Source: Schistosoma haematobium (lineage: Eukaryota > Platyhelminthes > Trematoda > Strigeidida > Schistosomatidae). Taken from it: DNA of 64,000 nucleotides. Location of the stretch: assembly GCF_000699445.3 (NCBI RefSeq), contig NC_067197.1:27821809-27885808 (forward strand). Direction: 5' to 3'. The notes beneath the pieces are model-generated. The model was not told the DNA's origin and did no database searches. It saw only the letters and a program-made list of their open reading frames with translations. The position numbers were made by a program, and so were the translations under genes. Positions 1 to 10,500 of this stretch are shown here, piece after piece; the first letter of the stretch is position 1; the number at the start of each line of letters is the position of its first letter.

Positions 1-266
1 ACTGCCTGTTTTAATGAGTCGTATGGCTTTTCTATGTCTGGCTTGATTAAAATCTCTCGTACATTATCTGCTACTTCATCTGGAAGTAGCGAGCTCGCGT
101 GGCCAAATTTATCTCGCTCTGTATGAACACGATTAGCTACAAAGTAATGTTCAAGTCTGATAAACCAAAGTTGAGGATCTGTGACCTTAAAAGGAGGAAT
201 AGTTACATTAATGGACCTCACGGACGGCGTTTGGGAAAGTTCTATTGTATCGTTACTTAAAGACAT
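1..266 (-). CDS. Partial Gag of a second Ty3/Gypsy LTR retrotransposon
   Basis: The minus strand is open from an ATG at 266-264 to the window edge (88 codons, incomplete). The start is chosen because the frame is fully open from it and it follows an AT-rich leader. Residues FKVTDPQLWFIRLEHYF and the following HASSLLPDEVADNVREIL resemble the N-terminal capsid region of CsRn1/Gypsy-type Gag; the equivalent in the element at 3.7-8.9 kb is the [17 protein letters not shown] stretch. A 535-bp LTR lies upstream at 621-1155. This is a different family from the 3.7-8.9 kb element. The nucleocapsid and pol parts lie outside the window, so whether the element is intact cannot be judged. Confidence 0.75.
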   Translation of the reverse strand, partial: MSLSNDTIELSQTPSVRSINVTIPPFKVTDPQLWFIRLEHYFVANRVHTERDKFGHASSLLPDEVADNVREILIKPDIEKPYDSLKQA

Positions 267-620
267 ATTTATAAAGATCAAAAAGTACACGAATATAATG
301 CGAATGTCACAGAGAAAAGTGAGTCGATAAAAACAATGATAAAAACAAATGGTACAATTTATAACAAAGAACGGACTTACTAAATTGCACCAAAATATCA
401 ATTGTTTGTAAAAATATCGTTGTTTATTATGAATATTATCGTTATGTTCTATAATATTTGTGACATAATGTACGTATAATTAAAATAATGAGATAATAAA
501 TCCACAGTTATAATTATAATCCAAATGATAGTTACAGTTGTAATCGAGTACGTTGGATTTTAGAAATTGGATTATGTCGTTCAAGATTGTTTCGTGTTCG
601 CGCGTCGGGATCGCCAATTA
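267..620 (-). other. 5' leader of the second Gypsy element, with primer-site-like motif
   Basis: Between the LTR end (621) and the Gag ATG (266) lies a 354-bp leader read on the minus strand. Four bases after the LTR there is a TGGCGATCCCGACG motif (617-604), which starts with the TGG expected of a primer binding site pairing with a tRNA CCA end. Which tRNA it matches is not certain. The rest is AT-rich without ORFs. This leader is absent from the right arm of the palindrome. Confidence 0.55.
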
Positions 621-1155
621 TGTGGTGGTCGGTATTCGATATATCCCTTAAACTTCGTATACAATTCGTCTTGATAACCGTCCTATTTAACCCCAACGGT
701 ATATTATTCAGAAGGCGAATACGAAGCGTTGATTACGTTTATTTCGAGACCACACACACACAGATGTCCAAAAATTACAGATGCATTAAACGAGCATTAA
801 GAGTTGTGTCGAACGGCAAACAGGCAAGCGAGCGACTGAGCGAATGTAAGTAATCGAGTACAATAAAGCGAGCGAGAAAGCAGTGTCAACCATATGAATA
901 ACGTGGACATATATATAGCATGTGAAATTAATGGGTAATCGAATCAAATAAGCGGTTAGTAGTAAGACTAGCAGAGTGAACAAATGCGTAGGCCGTAGGC
1001 AATATTCAAGCATGCGTATTTCATACAAGCACAAAATAATAATAAGAGTACAATAAATTGTTATAGTGCGGATGGTTTTGTCCGCTAAATAAGTTAGCAA
1101 AAGGGCTTAACTGAGTTAAATGAGAATAAACCCCATTTGCACGTGAGTCGCTATA
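621..1155 (-). mobile_element. 5' LTR of the second Gypsy element (left arm)
   Basis: This is the 535-bp LTR of the minus-strand element whose gag starts at 266. Boundaries come from comparison with the solo LTR at 30278-30810 and from target-site logic: the LTR starts TATAGCGA on the minus strand at 1155 and ends CCACCACA at 621. The TACC flank (1156-1159) is repeated on both sides of the solo LTR. It differs from that solo LTR by a few SNPs and one extra CA unit in a (CA)n run near 753-762. Open frames across it are by-products of the LTR sequence. Confidence 0.75.
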
Positions 1156-2229
1156 GGTATATGACAATTCATATTGATGATACTTCAGAACTGTTGATTT
1201 ATTTTTGGTTGGTTTGATGAGCCTCTGCCATTGAATACCGAAACTAACTTAGCTACCGAAATTCTCATTTTCTAATTCTTTTACATTGCTCTTTTTTAAT
1301 ACCATTTCACCCTGGATACGAAGTGATTGAACATAGTTCTTTTATTGACTTGGACATTAATGGTAAAATCAGTAAAATAAATACAATATAAAGTTTTTGA
1401 TGCGTGGAATTTGTTCTTTAAGATTATAAGATTAATCCATTTCTAAATCATATAGAAAGCTTACAATAAAATTGAATTTTCTCATGATAGATGTTGTGAT
1501 GTGTGAAAGTCTTCTTTGTTTTCGAACAACAAATTTGATTTTAATACTCTTTAGTTAGTATAATGTTTCTTTGTATTCTTGATTTGAAAAAAAACTATAT
1601 GAATATTATAATGAACTGTAATTCTTTATTATACAACTAATAACTATGATTACAAAATAAAGACAATATTCATTGAATATTTCCAATTCTCATAGACATT
1701 ATAAATTTCCAATTACTTTTATAGAACGATATTTTTAAAAGATTAAGTTTTATGGAACATTATTATAACTAGTATAACTGATAAACTCGTCACTGATATC
1801 GATTATTTGTGGAATTACACCAGCACCCACTATGATGAGTTAAATAAGAATAAGGTTTGTTAATCTGATTTTAGAAGTTTTGAATTTCAAGTGACTCTTT
1901 GTCAACAATTTACAAAGTACTTTTAACATTGTCAGGGGTAAAGAAAGAAAAATTATTTAATAATACTGTAGGCTAAATTGAGTTAATTCGAAATTGGTTG
2001 TTGGTGAAACTAGAAGCTACTGAATTCATGCTGTTATAATAGTATGATTCTTAAAAACTTCCCTTAAACAACAATTATCAATCTAATTATGAAGGTGAAT
2101 TATACTTTGTTGAACACCTCGAATAACTAAATAAGATAACTGATTGTTAAGGGCTTTTTCCATTAATACAAATTATAAATAATTCTGATTATAACAAACT
2201 TGAAATCAAGCAATTCTTCTAACGACCAT
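1156..2229. other. Left-arm non-coding stretch, nothing recognised
   Basis: AT-rich sequence with short direct and inverted A/T runs and no supported ORF, RNA gene or mobile element. It is mirrored at about 29.2-30.27 kb. Several SNPs between arms lie in the part next to the LTR (about 1165-1235). Confidence 0.5.
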
Positions 2230-2345
2230 ATTTATTATAATAAATATATTTCATTGTTACATCCCAATGAATAGAAAAATTGTATTTCCGACGTTTCGTG
2301 ACTTAATGTAAGCCACTTCTTTAGACTGAATATTCGATCGATACG
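2230..2345 (-). mobile_element. Penelope-like terminal fragment with hammerhead-like motif (left arm)
   Basis: Read on the minus strand, this carries a CTAAAGAAGTGGCTTACATT block followed by AAGTCACGAAACGTCGG. The seven-base stem GTGGCTT/AAGTCAC followed by GAAAC resembles helix II and the 3' core of the hammerhead ribozymes known in Penelope-like element terminal repeats. One core base is changed (CUAAAGA instead of CUGANGA), and an extra A sits before the stem, so activity is unlikely. It is mirrored at about 29.09-29.2 kb, and a diverged copy lies at 60.63-60.79 kb. The family assignment is from memory of schistosome PLE ends. Confidence 0.4.
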
Positions 2346-2549
2346 CTATACATAGACTGGATCATGCTATAACAGATACACAATTCGTGACCATATATAA
2401 TCATGTTATTAACTAAACAAGCAGTTTACACTCAGTGGGTCCAAAGTCGAAATCAATAATAGAAAGGAAATTACATATTGAATAGTTAGCATCTGTCAGT
2501 TCACGCTCAGTGGTCAGCCATATCATACTCCCACTACTGTACAGCACGC

Positions 2550-2695
2550 TGAAAACCAGAAGACACCGGATAATTGTTCCATTCTAGTATAAGATTCCTT
2601 AGCAGTAGATACTCATAGCCCCACTGGAACCAAACCCAGGGCTTTTCACATGTTACTGTAAGTGCTTAACTTCTAGATTACTAAGTCAGAATCCT
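2550..2695 (-). mobile_element. tRNA-derived SINE (left arm)
   Basis: On the minus strand the head has box-A-like (TCTAGAAGTTAAGCAC) and box-B-like (GGGTTTGGTTCC) sequences. The body (…AAGGAATC, then TCTTCTGGTTTTC) is shared with the better preserved copy at 37094-37277. It is mirrored at about 28740-28885. A shorter piece of the same body lies at about 2885-2935 in the opposite orientation. Confidence 0.5.
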
Positions 2696-2719
2696 ATGGT
2701 CCAAACTGTTTACTTCACG

Positions 2720-3687
2720 TAATCTGCGGCGTTGTGTAACTATCTTTCAGAGCCATTGGTGGATAACTGCCTTACATAAAGCATGTTTAAACTTAATTGG
2801 TCACAGCTCCTCACCAAAACTTCAAGAACTACTCGAAATTAATCAATAGTAAGGACATAATTATTTGTGTAAGGGATTTTTGAATCCCATACAGGAACGA
2901 AACAGATGTCAAGTGCCTCCTTGTTTTCAATGGTTATTTAACTAAGGTCATTTTATGGTGTAAAGAAATGAAAATCAGCAACTTTCATATAAACTTACAC
3001 TTATGAGAAGACGGTTATTTGATATCTCTTAAATTCATTTGCCAGAGTCATAAATAGAACAATTACAATAGGTTCATTGAGTATTTTTTAAGAGAAGAGT
3101 TTTATGGGGAAAAACTGAATTCCACAATCTGATTACAAAATTTCTCATCATACAAAAAACTAAAAGATGATATTTCCGGTAAATGTAGACTTCAGTTTTT
3201 GAGAACGACTGTACTTTTTAATAGACGGACTTTTAAGAACTGTGCATTTTCAGATTAACAGTTATGCAAAGCCTTTTCACTTAGAATGTCGTTATTTACT
3301 ATTTACAAATTAAAATCAACACAAAAATTTCTTTATGATGCTTTAAGACACTAACAGTATTGTCATTAATTTATTTACGGAACTAGGAGTGAATGAACAT
3401 AAGTGAGTAAGTTTATTGCGATGATTCTTTCAATTCTAACTACTGCTTTTTCATGAGATTCACAACTAATGCAGATCTACTGTGTTTTTTTCCATTGAGC
3501 CGGATGAATCAGTTGTGAAGTTTTATTTGTGACCGGTATTTCTTGTTTTCATTCACTTAGTTAATCATAGTTGTTCGTGTATTTAACTCCTGTAAAGACC
3601 TATGCTAAAGCTTCACTTTACAAACGAAAAATTTATTTAGGATGCCAAATGAGGTGTGTTATTTAAACCATTATTCGTTGACAGTTT
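2720..3687. other. Left-arm non-coding stretch up to the LTR insertion
   Basis: No ORF or RNA gene can be supported. It contains a short SINE-body fragment (about 2885-2935) and AT-rich sequence, and it is mirrored at about 27.73-28.7 kb in the right arm. Confidence 0.5.
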
Positions 3688-3691
3688 ACAC
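3688..3691. repeat. Target-site duplication ACAC (left copy)
   Basis: ACAC directly precedes the 5' LTR and is repeated at 8939-8942 directly after the 3' LTR. The right-arm solo LTR is flanked by the complement GTGT at 27396-27399 and 27721-27724. One shared duplication at both arms shows that a single insertion predates the arm divergence. Confidence 0.85.
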
Positions 3692-4012
3692 TGTAGCGGT
3701 AAATAAATCCCCAAAATAAATAGCTCTAAGTTTTCGACATTGGATGCTGACCATATGTTTTAGTGGACTCATCTAGCTGAAGGCGCTCGGTCATGCATCC
3801 GCACCAGATCACGTGTGGTAACGCCGTGCTCAACATCAACCGCAATCGCTAGCTAGATCAGATCAGAGAATTCCGATATATTGGTAATCGCCAAATATAC
3901 TCTTCCGATCTCCTCGACTCTGTCTTTTGATTTCTCTGGGTGGGAACGAATTATATTAGAAGGTGTTACTGGTAGAAGCGTTGTCAAACACTGAATACCT
4001 GTGACATCATCA
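3692..4012 (+). repeat. 5' LTR of the CsRn1-type element
   Basis: 321 bp, starting TGTAGCGGTA and ending CATCATCA. It differs from the 3' LTR at 3702 (A here, C at 8628); the right-arm solo LTR shares the A. The 65-aa minus-strand reading frame inside it is a by-product of the repeat. Confidence 0.92.
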
Positions 4013-4013
4013 T

Positions 4014-4031
4014 TAGTGAACCCGACGTGAT
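4014..4031 (+). promoter_or_regulatory. Primer binding site, complementary to tRNA-Trp
   Basis: One base after the LTR the sequence TAGTGAACCCGACGTGAT matches the complement of the conserved eukaryotic tRNA-Trp 3' end (TGGTGACCCCGACGTGAT) at 16 of 18 positions, with mismatches at 4015 and 4020. Use of tRNA-Trp for priming is established for CsRn1-clade elements. The tRNA sequence used for comparison is from memory. Confidence 0.75.
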
Positions 4032-4192
4032 CTGGTACACCGAATTGCAACTGTGAGTCTGTTCCTTTTTGGGATTTTTATATATCATTGTCTTAATTTT
4101 TTACTTTTTTAAACATTGTGATTTTTTTTCGTGTTTTTTCTTGGATATATATATATTTTCCCCTCGTTCATTATCGTACTTCATACTTCATC

Positions 4193-5026
4193 ATGACTGA
4201 ACAGACACCTAAAGTACTCAAGCTTAAGACTTTGTCCCCGCCTTCGTTTCAACTGATGCCTTTCTGGCCCGACAACATCGAAGCCTGGTTTTGCTACGCA
4301 GAAGCCGACTTCCACGAGCACGGCGTGATCGACACACGTGCACAATTCCTCTCAGTAGTCAAGGCACTACCGCGCGAATTCAACAGGTACGTAACATCTA
4401 GTATGTTTACTAGTGATGTTTCCGATCCTTATGAAATCTTAAAACGCTCGATTCTTAAACGAGGAGACCTAACCGATCGACAAAGGTTTGATAAACTCTT
4501 CAATAACATCGACCTGCAGCACGGTTCTGCGACGGACATGTTGCAACGGATGAGAGAGGTTATAGGCCCAAGAACTTTCGACGAAGGTCTATTCAAACAA
4601 CTCTTCTTGTCAAAACTTCCCCAACAGGTGCAAGCAGTTCTGGTCTCGTTCCAGAACAACGCCTTAGACGAGCTAGCTGCATCTGCCGACCGCATTTTAG
4701 AGATTACGAAACCTTCTACTACCGAGGTATTTTCAGTCAAAGAAAAACCTCAAACGACTCAGAACGACATAACCGAGTTATGTCATACACTCACGCGTTG
4801 TCTTAATCTTCGTACCGACCGTAAGAGATCGCGCACTCCACGTAGAAGCATTTCATGTAAGCGATCTGTCTCTAGACCACGAGAGACAGATAACCCCGAC
4901 TGGTGCTGGTATCATAACCAGTATGGAAAGTCTTCCAGAAATTGCAGAAAACCCTGCAATTTTCCCAACACGAAACCGAGTGACTCGAAAAACAACTCGG
5001 GAAACTTCCAAGCCGGCACGCGTTAA
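4193..5026 (+). CDS. gag: Gag polyprotein of CsRn1-type retrotransposon
   Basis: A 277-aa structural protein. The ATG at 4193 is preferred over an in-frame ATG at 4118, because the 25 extra residues would be a hydrophobic, AT-derived run and the capsid-like sequence begins after MTEQTPK. Residues of the capsid region include [10 protein letters not shown] and [20 protein letters not shown]. The basic C-terminal third ends in a zinc knuckle with Cys 4904, His 4913, Cys 4943 and Cys 4955 (first base of each codon), spaced C-x2-H-x9-C-x3-C. This CHCC pattern is typical of CsRn1-clade Gag and differs from the CCHC pattern of most Gypsy elements. The pol frame is -1 relative to gag and overlaps its end. 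The frame is intact. Confidence 0.92.
   Translation: MTEQTPKVLKLKTLSPPSFQLMPFWPDNIEAWFCYAEADFHEHGVIDTRAQFLSVVKALPREFNRYVTSSMFTSDVSDPYEILKRSILKRGDLTDRQRFDKLFNNIDLQHGSATDMLQRMREVIGPRTFDEGLFKQLFLSKLPQQVQAVLVSFQNNALDELAASADRILEITKPSTTEVFSVKEKPQTTQNDITELCHTLTRCLNLRTDRKRSRTPRRSISCKRSVSRPRETDNPDWCWYHNQYGKSSRNCRKPCNFPNTKPSDSKNNSGNFQAGTR
4984..5026 (+). promoter_or_regulatory. gag-pol overlap, candidate -1 frameshift window
   Basis: The pol frame opens after a TGA at 4981-4983 and gag ends with TAA at 5024-5026, so a -1 shift must occur within about 40 nt if Pol is made as a Gag-Pol fusion. A GAAAAAC run at 4987-4993 is the only A-rich slippage candidate. It is not a perfect X-XXY-YYZ heptamer. The alternative is reinitiation at a downstream start in the pol frame. 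Confidence 0.4.
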
Positions 5027-5028
5027 CG

Positions 5029-8000
5029 GCAACCGTAGCCGGCGAACATAGCCGTCTGTTATTCGTCACAGATGTGACAACGAGAGTTCGCTACCTCGTC
5101 GACACTGGCACAGAAGTTAGCGTTCTCCCAGCAAATCCTAACGACCGACTTCATGAATCGACTCTAAACTTACAGGCGGCAAACGGAAAACCGATCGCTA
5201 CGTATGGCAAAAGGTACGTTTACCTTAACGTGGGTTTACGCAAACCCATTCACTGGATCTTCGTTGTTGCAGATGTTTCTATGCCAATAATTGGTATGGA
5301 CCTTCTACAACATCACAATCTGATCATCGATACGCGCAAACGGAGGCTAGTAGACGGAAACACTAATTTATCCGTTTGCGTAACTTCTTTTACTGGTTGC
5401 AAATTATCCCCAGTCACAATTAAACATATGATAGACCCACTCTATCAACCACTACTCGATAAGTACCCTGGGATACAACAAACTCAACCGAAACTACCGT
5501 GTGTAACCAGCAACGTTACACATCACATCACGACTACAGGACCACCTGTATTTTCTAAAGCACGACGACTATCTGCCGAAAAGCTAAGGTTAGCGAAAAA
5601 CGAGTTCGACCATATGATAGACTTAGGAATCATACGACTGTCAAGTAGCCCATATGCATCTCCGTTGCACATGGTCCCTAAAAGGGACAGCAACGATTGG
5701 CGTCCGACTGGTGACTATCGGCGATTGAACGCGAAAACCATTCCCGATCGTTACCCGTTGCCTCACATTCACGATTTGACAGCTACCTTGAAAGGTACAA
5801 CTGTCTTTTCGAAAATCGACTTGGTTAAAGCGTACAACCAAATCCCTATGGCTACTGACGACATACCGAAAACAGCTATCATAACTCCTTTCGGACCCTA
5901 TGAATTTTTGCGAATGCCTTTCGGTCTAAGGAATGCTGCTCAAACATCCCAAAGATTCATAGACGACGTTTTTCGAGGTCTCAACTTCGTACACGCGTAT
6001 GTTGATGACTGTCTAATCGCAAGTCCGGACAGAGAAACACATCTCAAGCATCTGGATCTTGTTTTCGAACGACTTCAAAAACATGGCATTACTGTAAACG
6101 TTCAGAAATGCCAAATTGGAACCGACTCATCAGACTTTCTGGGACACACTATCGATGCTCGAGGTATCCGACCCCTTAGAACCAAAGTGTCGGACATTCT
6201 GGATTACCCAGAACCGACCACCGTCAAGTAAATACGCACGTTTAACGGCCTCGTAAGTTTCTATAGACGTTTCATACCCAAATGCGCATTACTTATGAAA
6301 CCTCTTACCGATCAACTTCGTGGAAATGCGAAATCCATCAATTTGGACGACACCGCACGAAAAGCATTCTCCACAGTTAAGGAACTGATCGCTAAAGCAA
6401 CAATGCTCGCACATCAGAACACCGAAGCACCCATTAGTATCGCAGTAGACGCATCGAACTCGGCAATCGGTGGCGTCTTACAACAATGGGTTAACAACTC
6501 CTGGCAACCCTTGGCATTTTTCTCTAGAAGGTTGCTAGACACCGAATCGAGGTACAGCACATTCGGTAGGGAACTCCTAGCTATGTATTGTGCTGTACGG
6601 CATTTCCAACACTATATCGAAGGCCGTGAATTCACTCTTTTCAGGGACCATAAATCGCTCACTTTCTCGTTAAGCTCGCCTACAGACAAGTACTCTCCTC
6701 GTGAGTCTCGACAACTGGACTACATTTCGCAGTTTACTTCAGATATTCAACACATCTCTGGAGCAAACAATGTAGTTGCAGACGCCTTATCTCTCATAAC
6801 TTCCTTGAACAGTTTCCAAGGAATCGACCTTCTTAAACTCGCCGAGTTTCAAAAAGAAGACACTGATCTTCAGCACGAGTTATCGTCCACAACACTTAAA
6901 CTACGTATCAAACAGATGGAAACAGGTAAGGAAACTCTACTTTGTGACACATCTACAGGTAGGGATCGCCCAATCGTGCCGAAACATTATCGACGCAATG
7001 TCTTCAATACATTGCACAAACTTTCTCATCCAGGCGTCCGTGCAACCATCAAGCTTATAGCTGAACGGTTTTGCTGGCCTGGCATGAATAAAGACGTGAG
7101 GGAGTGGGCACGCTCCTGTGTAAGCTGCCAAAAATCTAAGGTTATCAGACACAATAAATGTCCCTTAGGCTCGTTTAAAACTCCCGATGCTCGTTTCGAC
7201 CATGTTCATCTGGATTTGGTAGGACCTTTACCAGATTCAAATGGATACTCTTACCTCTTAACCTGCGTAGACCGTTTCACTCGATGGCCAGAAGCAGTAC
7301 CTATCAAGGACATCACTGCTGAAACAGTGGCTCGCACCTTCGTCGAGCGATGGGTAGCAAACTTCGGTTGCCCTTCAACCATCACTACAGATCACGGACG
7401 TCAGTTTGAATCTGATCTTTTCCGTCGTCTGACCACACTTTTAGGAATCACTCGCTTCCGAACGACTGCCTACCACCCACAAGCAAACGGGTTGGTAGAA
7501 CGTTTTCACCGACAACTGAAAGCTTCACTATCAGCTGCAAACGTTTCACAATGGACCGACGCTCTTCCACTTGTCTTACTAGGTATTCGCAATGCAGTGA
7601 AAGCTGACATTGGATACACTGCGGCTCAACTCGTTTATGGAACGACACTTCGACTTCCAGGAGAATTCGTGGATCCTTCATCCTCTTCAATGAACATGGA
7701 CCTAACCTCCTACAGGAACAGGCTTGCAAACGCAATGCGTTCAGTTAAACGTGCTTCCACTCGACCACAATCAACCGATGTTTTCGTTCAACCTGACTTA
7801 CGATATAGTACACACGTTTTCGTTCGTCGAGACTCGCATCGACGACCTTTCGAATCAGCATACGAAGGACCTTTCAAAGTTCTTCAACGCGAACTGAAGT
7901 ACTATATAATCGATAAGAACGGAACAAACGATAGCATCAGCATCGACCGCTTAAAAGCAGCGTATTCAGAAGGAAATCCTATTCCCGTCGACTTTCCTTC

Positions 8001-8157
8001 GGTACAATCGCACAACACGACTCCCACACCCATAATTCCTCAACCGACAACCAACACTAGCGATGATACTCCCAATGTATCTGAAAATAAACTTAAAACG
8101 ACGCGTTCTGGGAGAAGAGTAAGATTTCCAAAACATTTAAACGTCTACTACACGTAA
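5029..8157 (+). pseudogene. pol: Pol polyprotein (protease-RT-RNase H-integrase) with one in-frame stop
   Basis: Pol is read in frame 1. The aspartic protease has LVDTGTE at about 5095 (D-T-G) and IIGMDLL downstream. The reverse transcriptase runs from about 5560, with [24 protein letters not shown] and the catalytic YVDD at 5998-6009. A TAA at 6229-6231 interrupts the frame just before the thumb/RNase H connection; the same frame continues open to 8157, so this is a single point-type lesion with no frameshift. RNase H shows [11 protein letters not shown] (Asp 6448) and RDHKSL, where TDHK is usual. Integrase has an HHCC zinc region (about 6990-7140) and D 7213, D 7390 and E 7498 with exact D-35-E spacing. 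An autonomous product is not expected from this copy. Confidence 0.9.
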
Positions 8158-8604
8158 GGCACTACTCGACATTTTATATTATCTCAATCCTTTTTTACGA
8201 TATAAAATATTTCAAAAAAACAATTTTAATATGCCTATATATTTATATTTTTATCTAAAAAACAAAAAAATTATTTTTTTAACGCCGTTACGTGTGCTTG
8301 AGTTTATTTTCCTTTTTTCGCCGACATTATGTTTTTACGCACATACGAGTGTATTTCAACATGCACTTACACTTTCTTTTTTCTTCTCCAGGACGGCTGG
8401 AAAAGAACGATGCAATTAACGAGAAGTCGAAATTTTCGTTGTAAATTTTTCTTTTTTTCTATGTTGTACCTCGGTCCCATATACTAAGGAAAGACGACCA
8501 GACGCTACTACACTTAGTAAGCTATCAGAAGAGTGTTTACCAACGACAAATTCGTTGCGTTTAAACTTCTGGCTGGCCACGCCTTAGGGTCGTCACAGTC
8601 CCAC
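8158..8604 (+). other. 3' untranslated segment of the LTR element
   Basis: A 447-bp U-rich stretch between the pol stop and the polypurine tract. No env-like gene is present; the 62-residue frame at 8231-8419 is low-complexity Phe/Leu sequence without family features. Confidence 0.6.
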
Positions 8605-8617
8605 TAGGGGGGAGATC
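8605..8617 (+). promoter_or_regulatory. Polypurine tract
   Basis: The purine run AGGGGGGAGA directly before the 3' LTR (8618) is the expected plus-strand priming site of an LTR retrotransposon. Confidence 0.8.
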
Positions 8618-8938
8618 TGTAGCGGTACATAAATCCCCAAAATAAATAGCTCTAAGTTTTCGACATTGGATGCTGACCATATGTTTTAGTGGACTCATCT
8701 AGCTGAAGGCGCTCGGTCATGCATCCGCACCAGATCACGTGTGGTAACGCCGTGCTCAACATCAACCGCAATCGCTAGCTAGATCAGATCAGAGAATTCC
8801 GATATATTGGTAATCGCCAAATATACTCTTCCGATCTCCTCGACTCTGTCTTTTGATTTCTCTGGGTGGGAACGAATTATATTAGAAGGTGTTACTGGTA
8901 GAAGCGTTGTCAAACACTGAATACCTGTGACATCATCA
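8618..8938 (+). repeat. 3' LTR of the CsRn1-type element
   Basis: 321 bp, identical to the 5' LTR except C at 8628. It is followed by ACAC (8939-8942), the second half of the target duplication. Confidence 0.92.
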
Positions 8939-8942
8939 ACAC

Positions 8943-9388
8943 AAACACAATAATCACCAATAGATAGGTTACATGACAATATGTTTTATTTAGGGGACCA
9001 TGTAGACTTCATACATGAGTAGAAGATATCACAAAACTTAAGTATTAAACTTCATTGGCCGGAGCACCTCTACAATTTTTCCCAACGTGTTATGCTTGCT
9101 AGCTTATGTGTACTCTGAGAAAAGGTCAGAGGTAGTCAGTCTAAGACATAGCATCAGAAATATGAGGAGATGGAGTTCAAACTCGCAGACTAATTTTCGA
9201 AGTTCCACTCGATTGACCACTAAGCCAACATTGCAACAAAAATAAACGTTATTATTTTTGCGTTCGGGATTGGAAACTGTGAATAAATATTTGTTTCAAA
9301 CTAATGATTATCATACATGAAATTAGTTTTTAATGCCACTGAAAACAATATTGAGACTAACAGCTAAATGTTCTGTAATAATTTTGGG
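8943..9388. other. Left-arm stretch with tRNA-like sequence
   Basis: No ORF can be supported. On the minus strand, 9231-9168 reads TTGGCTTAGTGGTCAATCG and later CGAGTTTGAACTCC, i.e. box-A-like and box-B-like elements of a tRNA-derived SINE head or tRNA relic. There is no cloverleaf good enough to call a tRNA gene. It is mirrored at 27107-27170. Confidence 0.4.
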
Positions 9389-9402
9389 CATCTAAACAGC
9401 GC

Positions 9403-10486
9403 TATGGGAAAGCATTTTACAGCATGGATAGGAGAACCTTATGGAAACTTCTGCAACACCATGGTGTACCTGAGAAGGTTGTCAACATCATACGGAATTC
9501 ATACAACGGAATAAAGTGCAAAGTGGTGTATGGAAGACAGCTGACAGATGCATTCCAAGTAAAGATCGGTGTCAGACAAGGTTGCTTACTCTCGCCATTT
9601 CTTTTTCTTCTGTTAGTTGATTGGATCATGAAGATCTCCAAATATCAGGAAAAGCACAGAACACAGTTTGCGGCTTGGATGCAGCTAGACAATTTGGACT
9701 TTTTAGATGACCTAGTCCTTCTATGCCATACACCAACGAATGCAGGTCAAGAAAACCCGTGTAGCAGCAGCCTCTTCAGCAGTAGACCTCAACATACACA
9801 TAGGAAACAGCAAGATTTTGAAATACAGCACGGAGAACACCGACCCAATCGCACTTGATGGAGAAGCCCTGTAGGAGGTGGGGAACTTTCACATACCTGA
9901 GCAGCATTGTCGATAAGCAAGGAGGACTTGATGTATATGTAAAGGCACAGATTGGCGAAGCAAGACCAGAATTCCTACAATCGAATAACACATGGAACTC
10001 AAAACAACTGTCAGCCAACATCAAAGTCTGACTCTTCAATACAAATTTCAAGACAGTTCTATTATACCGAGCTGAAACTTGGAGAACTACTACAACCATC
10101 ATCAAAAACATACAGGTATTTATAAACAGTTGTCTGTGCAAGATGCTCCATATCCATAGGCCGGATACCACCAACAACAACCTACTGTGGAAGAAAACAA
10201 ACGAACTTCCATCTGAAGAGGAAATTAGGAAAAGACATTGGAGGTAGATAGGACGTACATTGAGGAGATCGTCAAATTGCACTACGAGGCGAATCCTAAC
10301 TTGGAATTGTGAAGGCTAAAGGAAGAGAGGGAGACTAGTGAACACATTGTGTCAGGAATTAAGGGTAGGCATCAAAAGAATGAGTAGCAATTGTAAACAA
10401 CCGGAAAGGAGAACCTAGGACAGAGTTGGCTGGAGGATTCTGGTCGGTGGCCTATGCTCCCACGAGGAGTAAGAAGTGTAGGTAAT
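9403..10486 (+). mobile_element. RTE-clade LINE, 5'-truncated (left arm)
   Basis: An RTE/SR2-like non-LTR retrotransposon fragment covering the reverse-transcriptase core to the 3' end. The start translates as DRRTLWKLLQHHGVPEKVV, then VRQGCLLSPFLFLL. The usual FADD motif is degraded to LDD, and several frameshifts follow. It is flanked by a 14-bp target duplication, CATCTAAACAGCGC (9389-9402) and CATCTAAACAGTGC (10487-10500), so it is one 5'-truncated insertion. The whole insertion is mirrored at about 25853-26935, so it predates the inverted duplication. Confidence 0.88.
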
Positions 10487-10500
10487 CATCTAAACAGTGC

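Larger units (their letters stand above)
3692..8938 (+). mobile_element. Complete CsRn1-type Ty3/Gypsy LTR retrotransposon
   Basis: This 5247-bp element has two 321-bp LTRs (3692-4012 and 8618-8938) that differ at a single visible position, a primer site, gag, protease-RT-RNase H-integrase, a polypurine tract and a 4-bp target duplication. The CHCC-type Gag zinc knuckle and tRNA-Trp-like primer site are hallmarks of the CsRn1 clade, to which schistosome Boudicca-type elements are close. Near-identical LTRs suggest a recent insertion. One in-frame stop (6229-6231) interrupts pol. At the mirror site in the right arm only a solo LTR remains. Confidence 0.95.

Noticed and set aside
8231..8419. 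env-like third ORF of the LTR element
   Set aside because: 62 residues, dominated by Phe/Leu/Tyr from a T-rich 3' region, without signal, cleavage or glycoprotein features.
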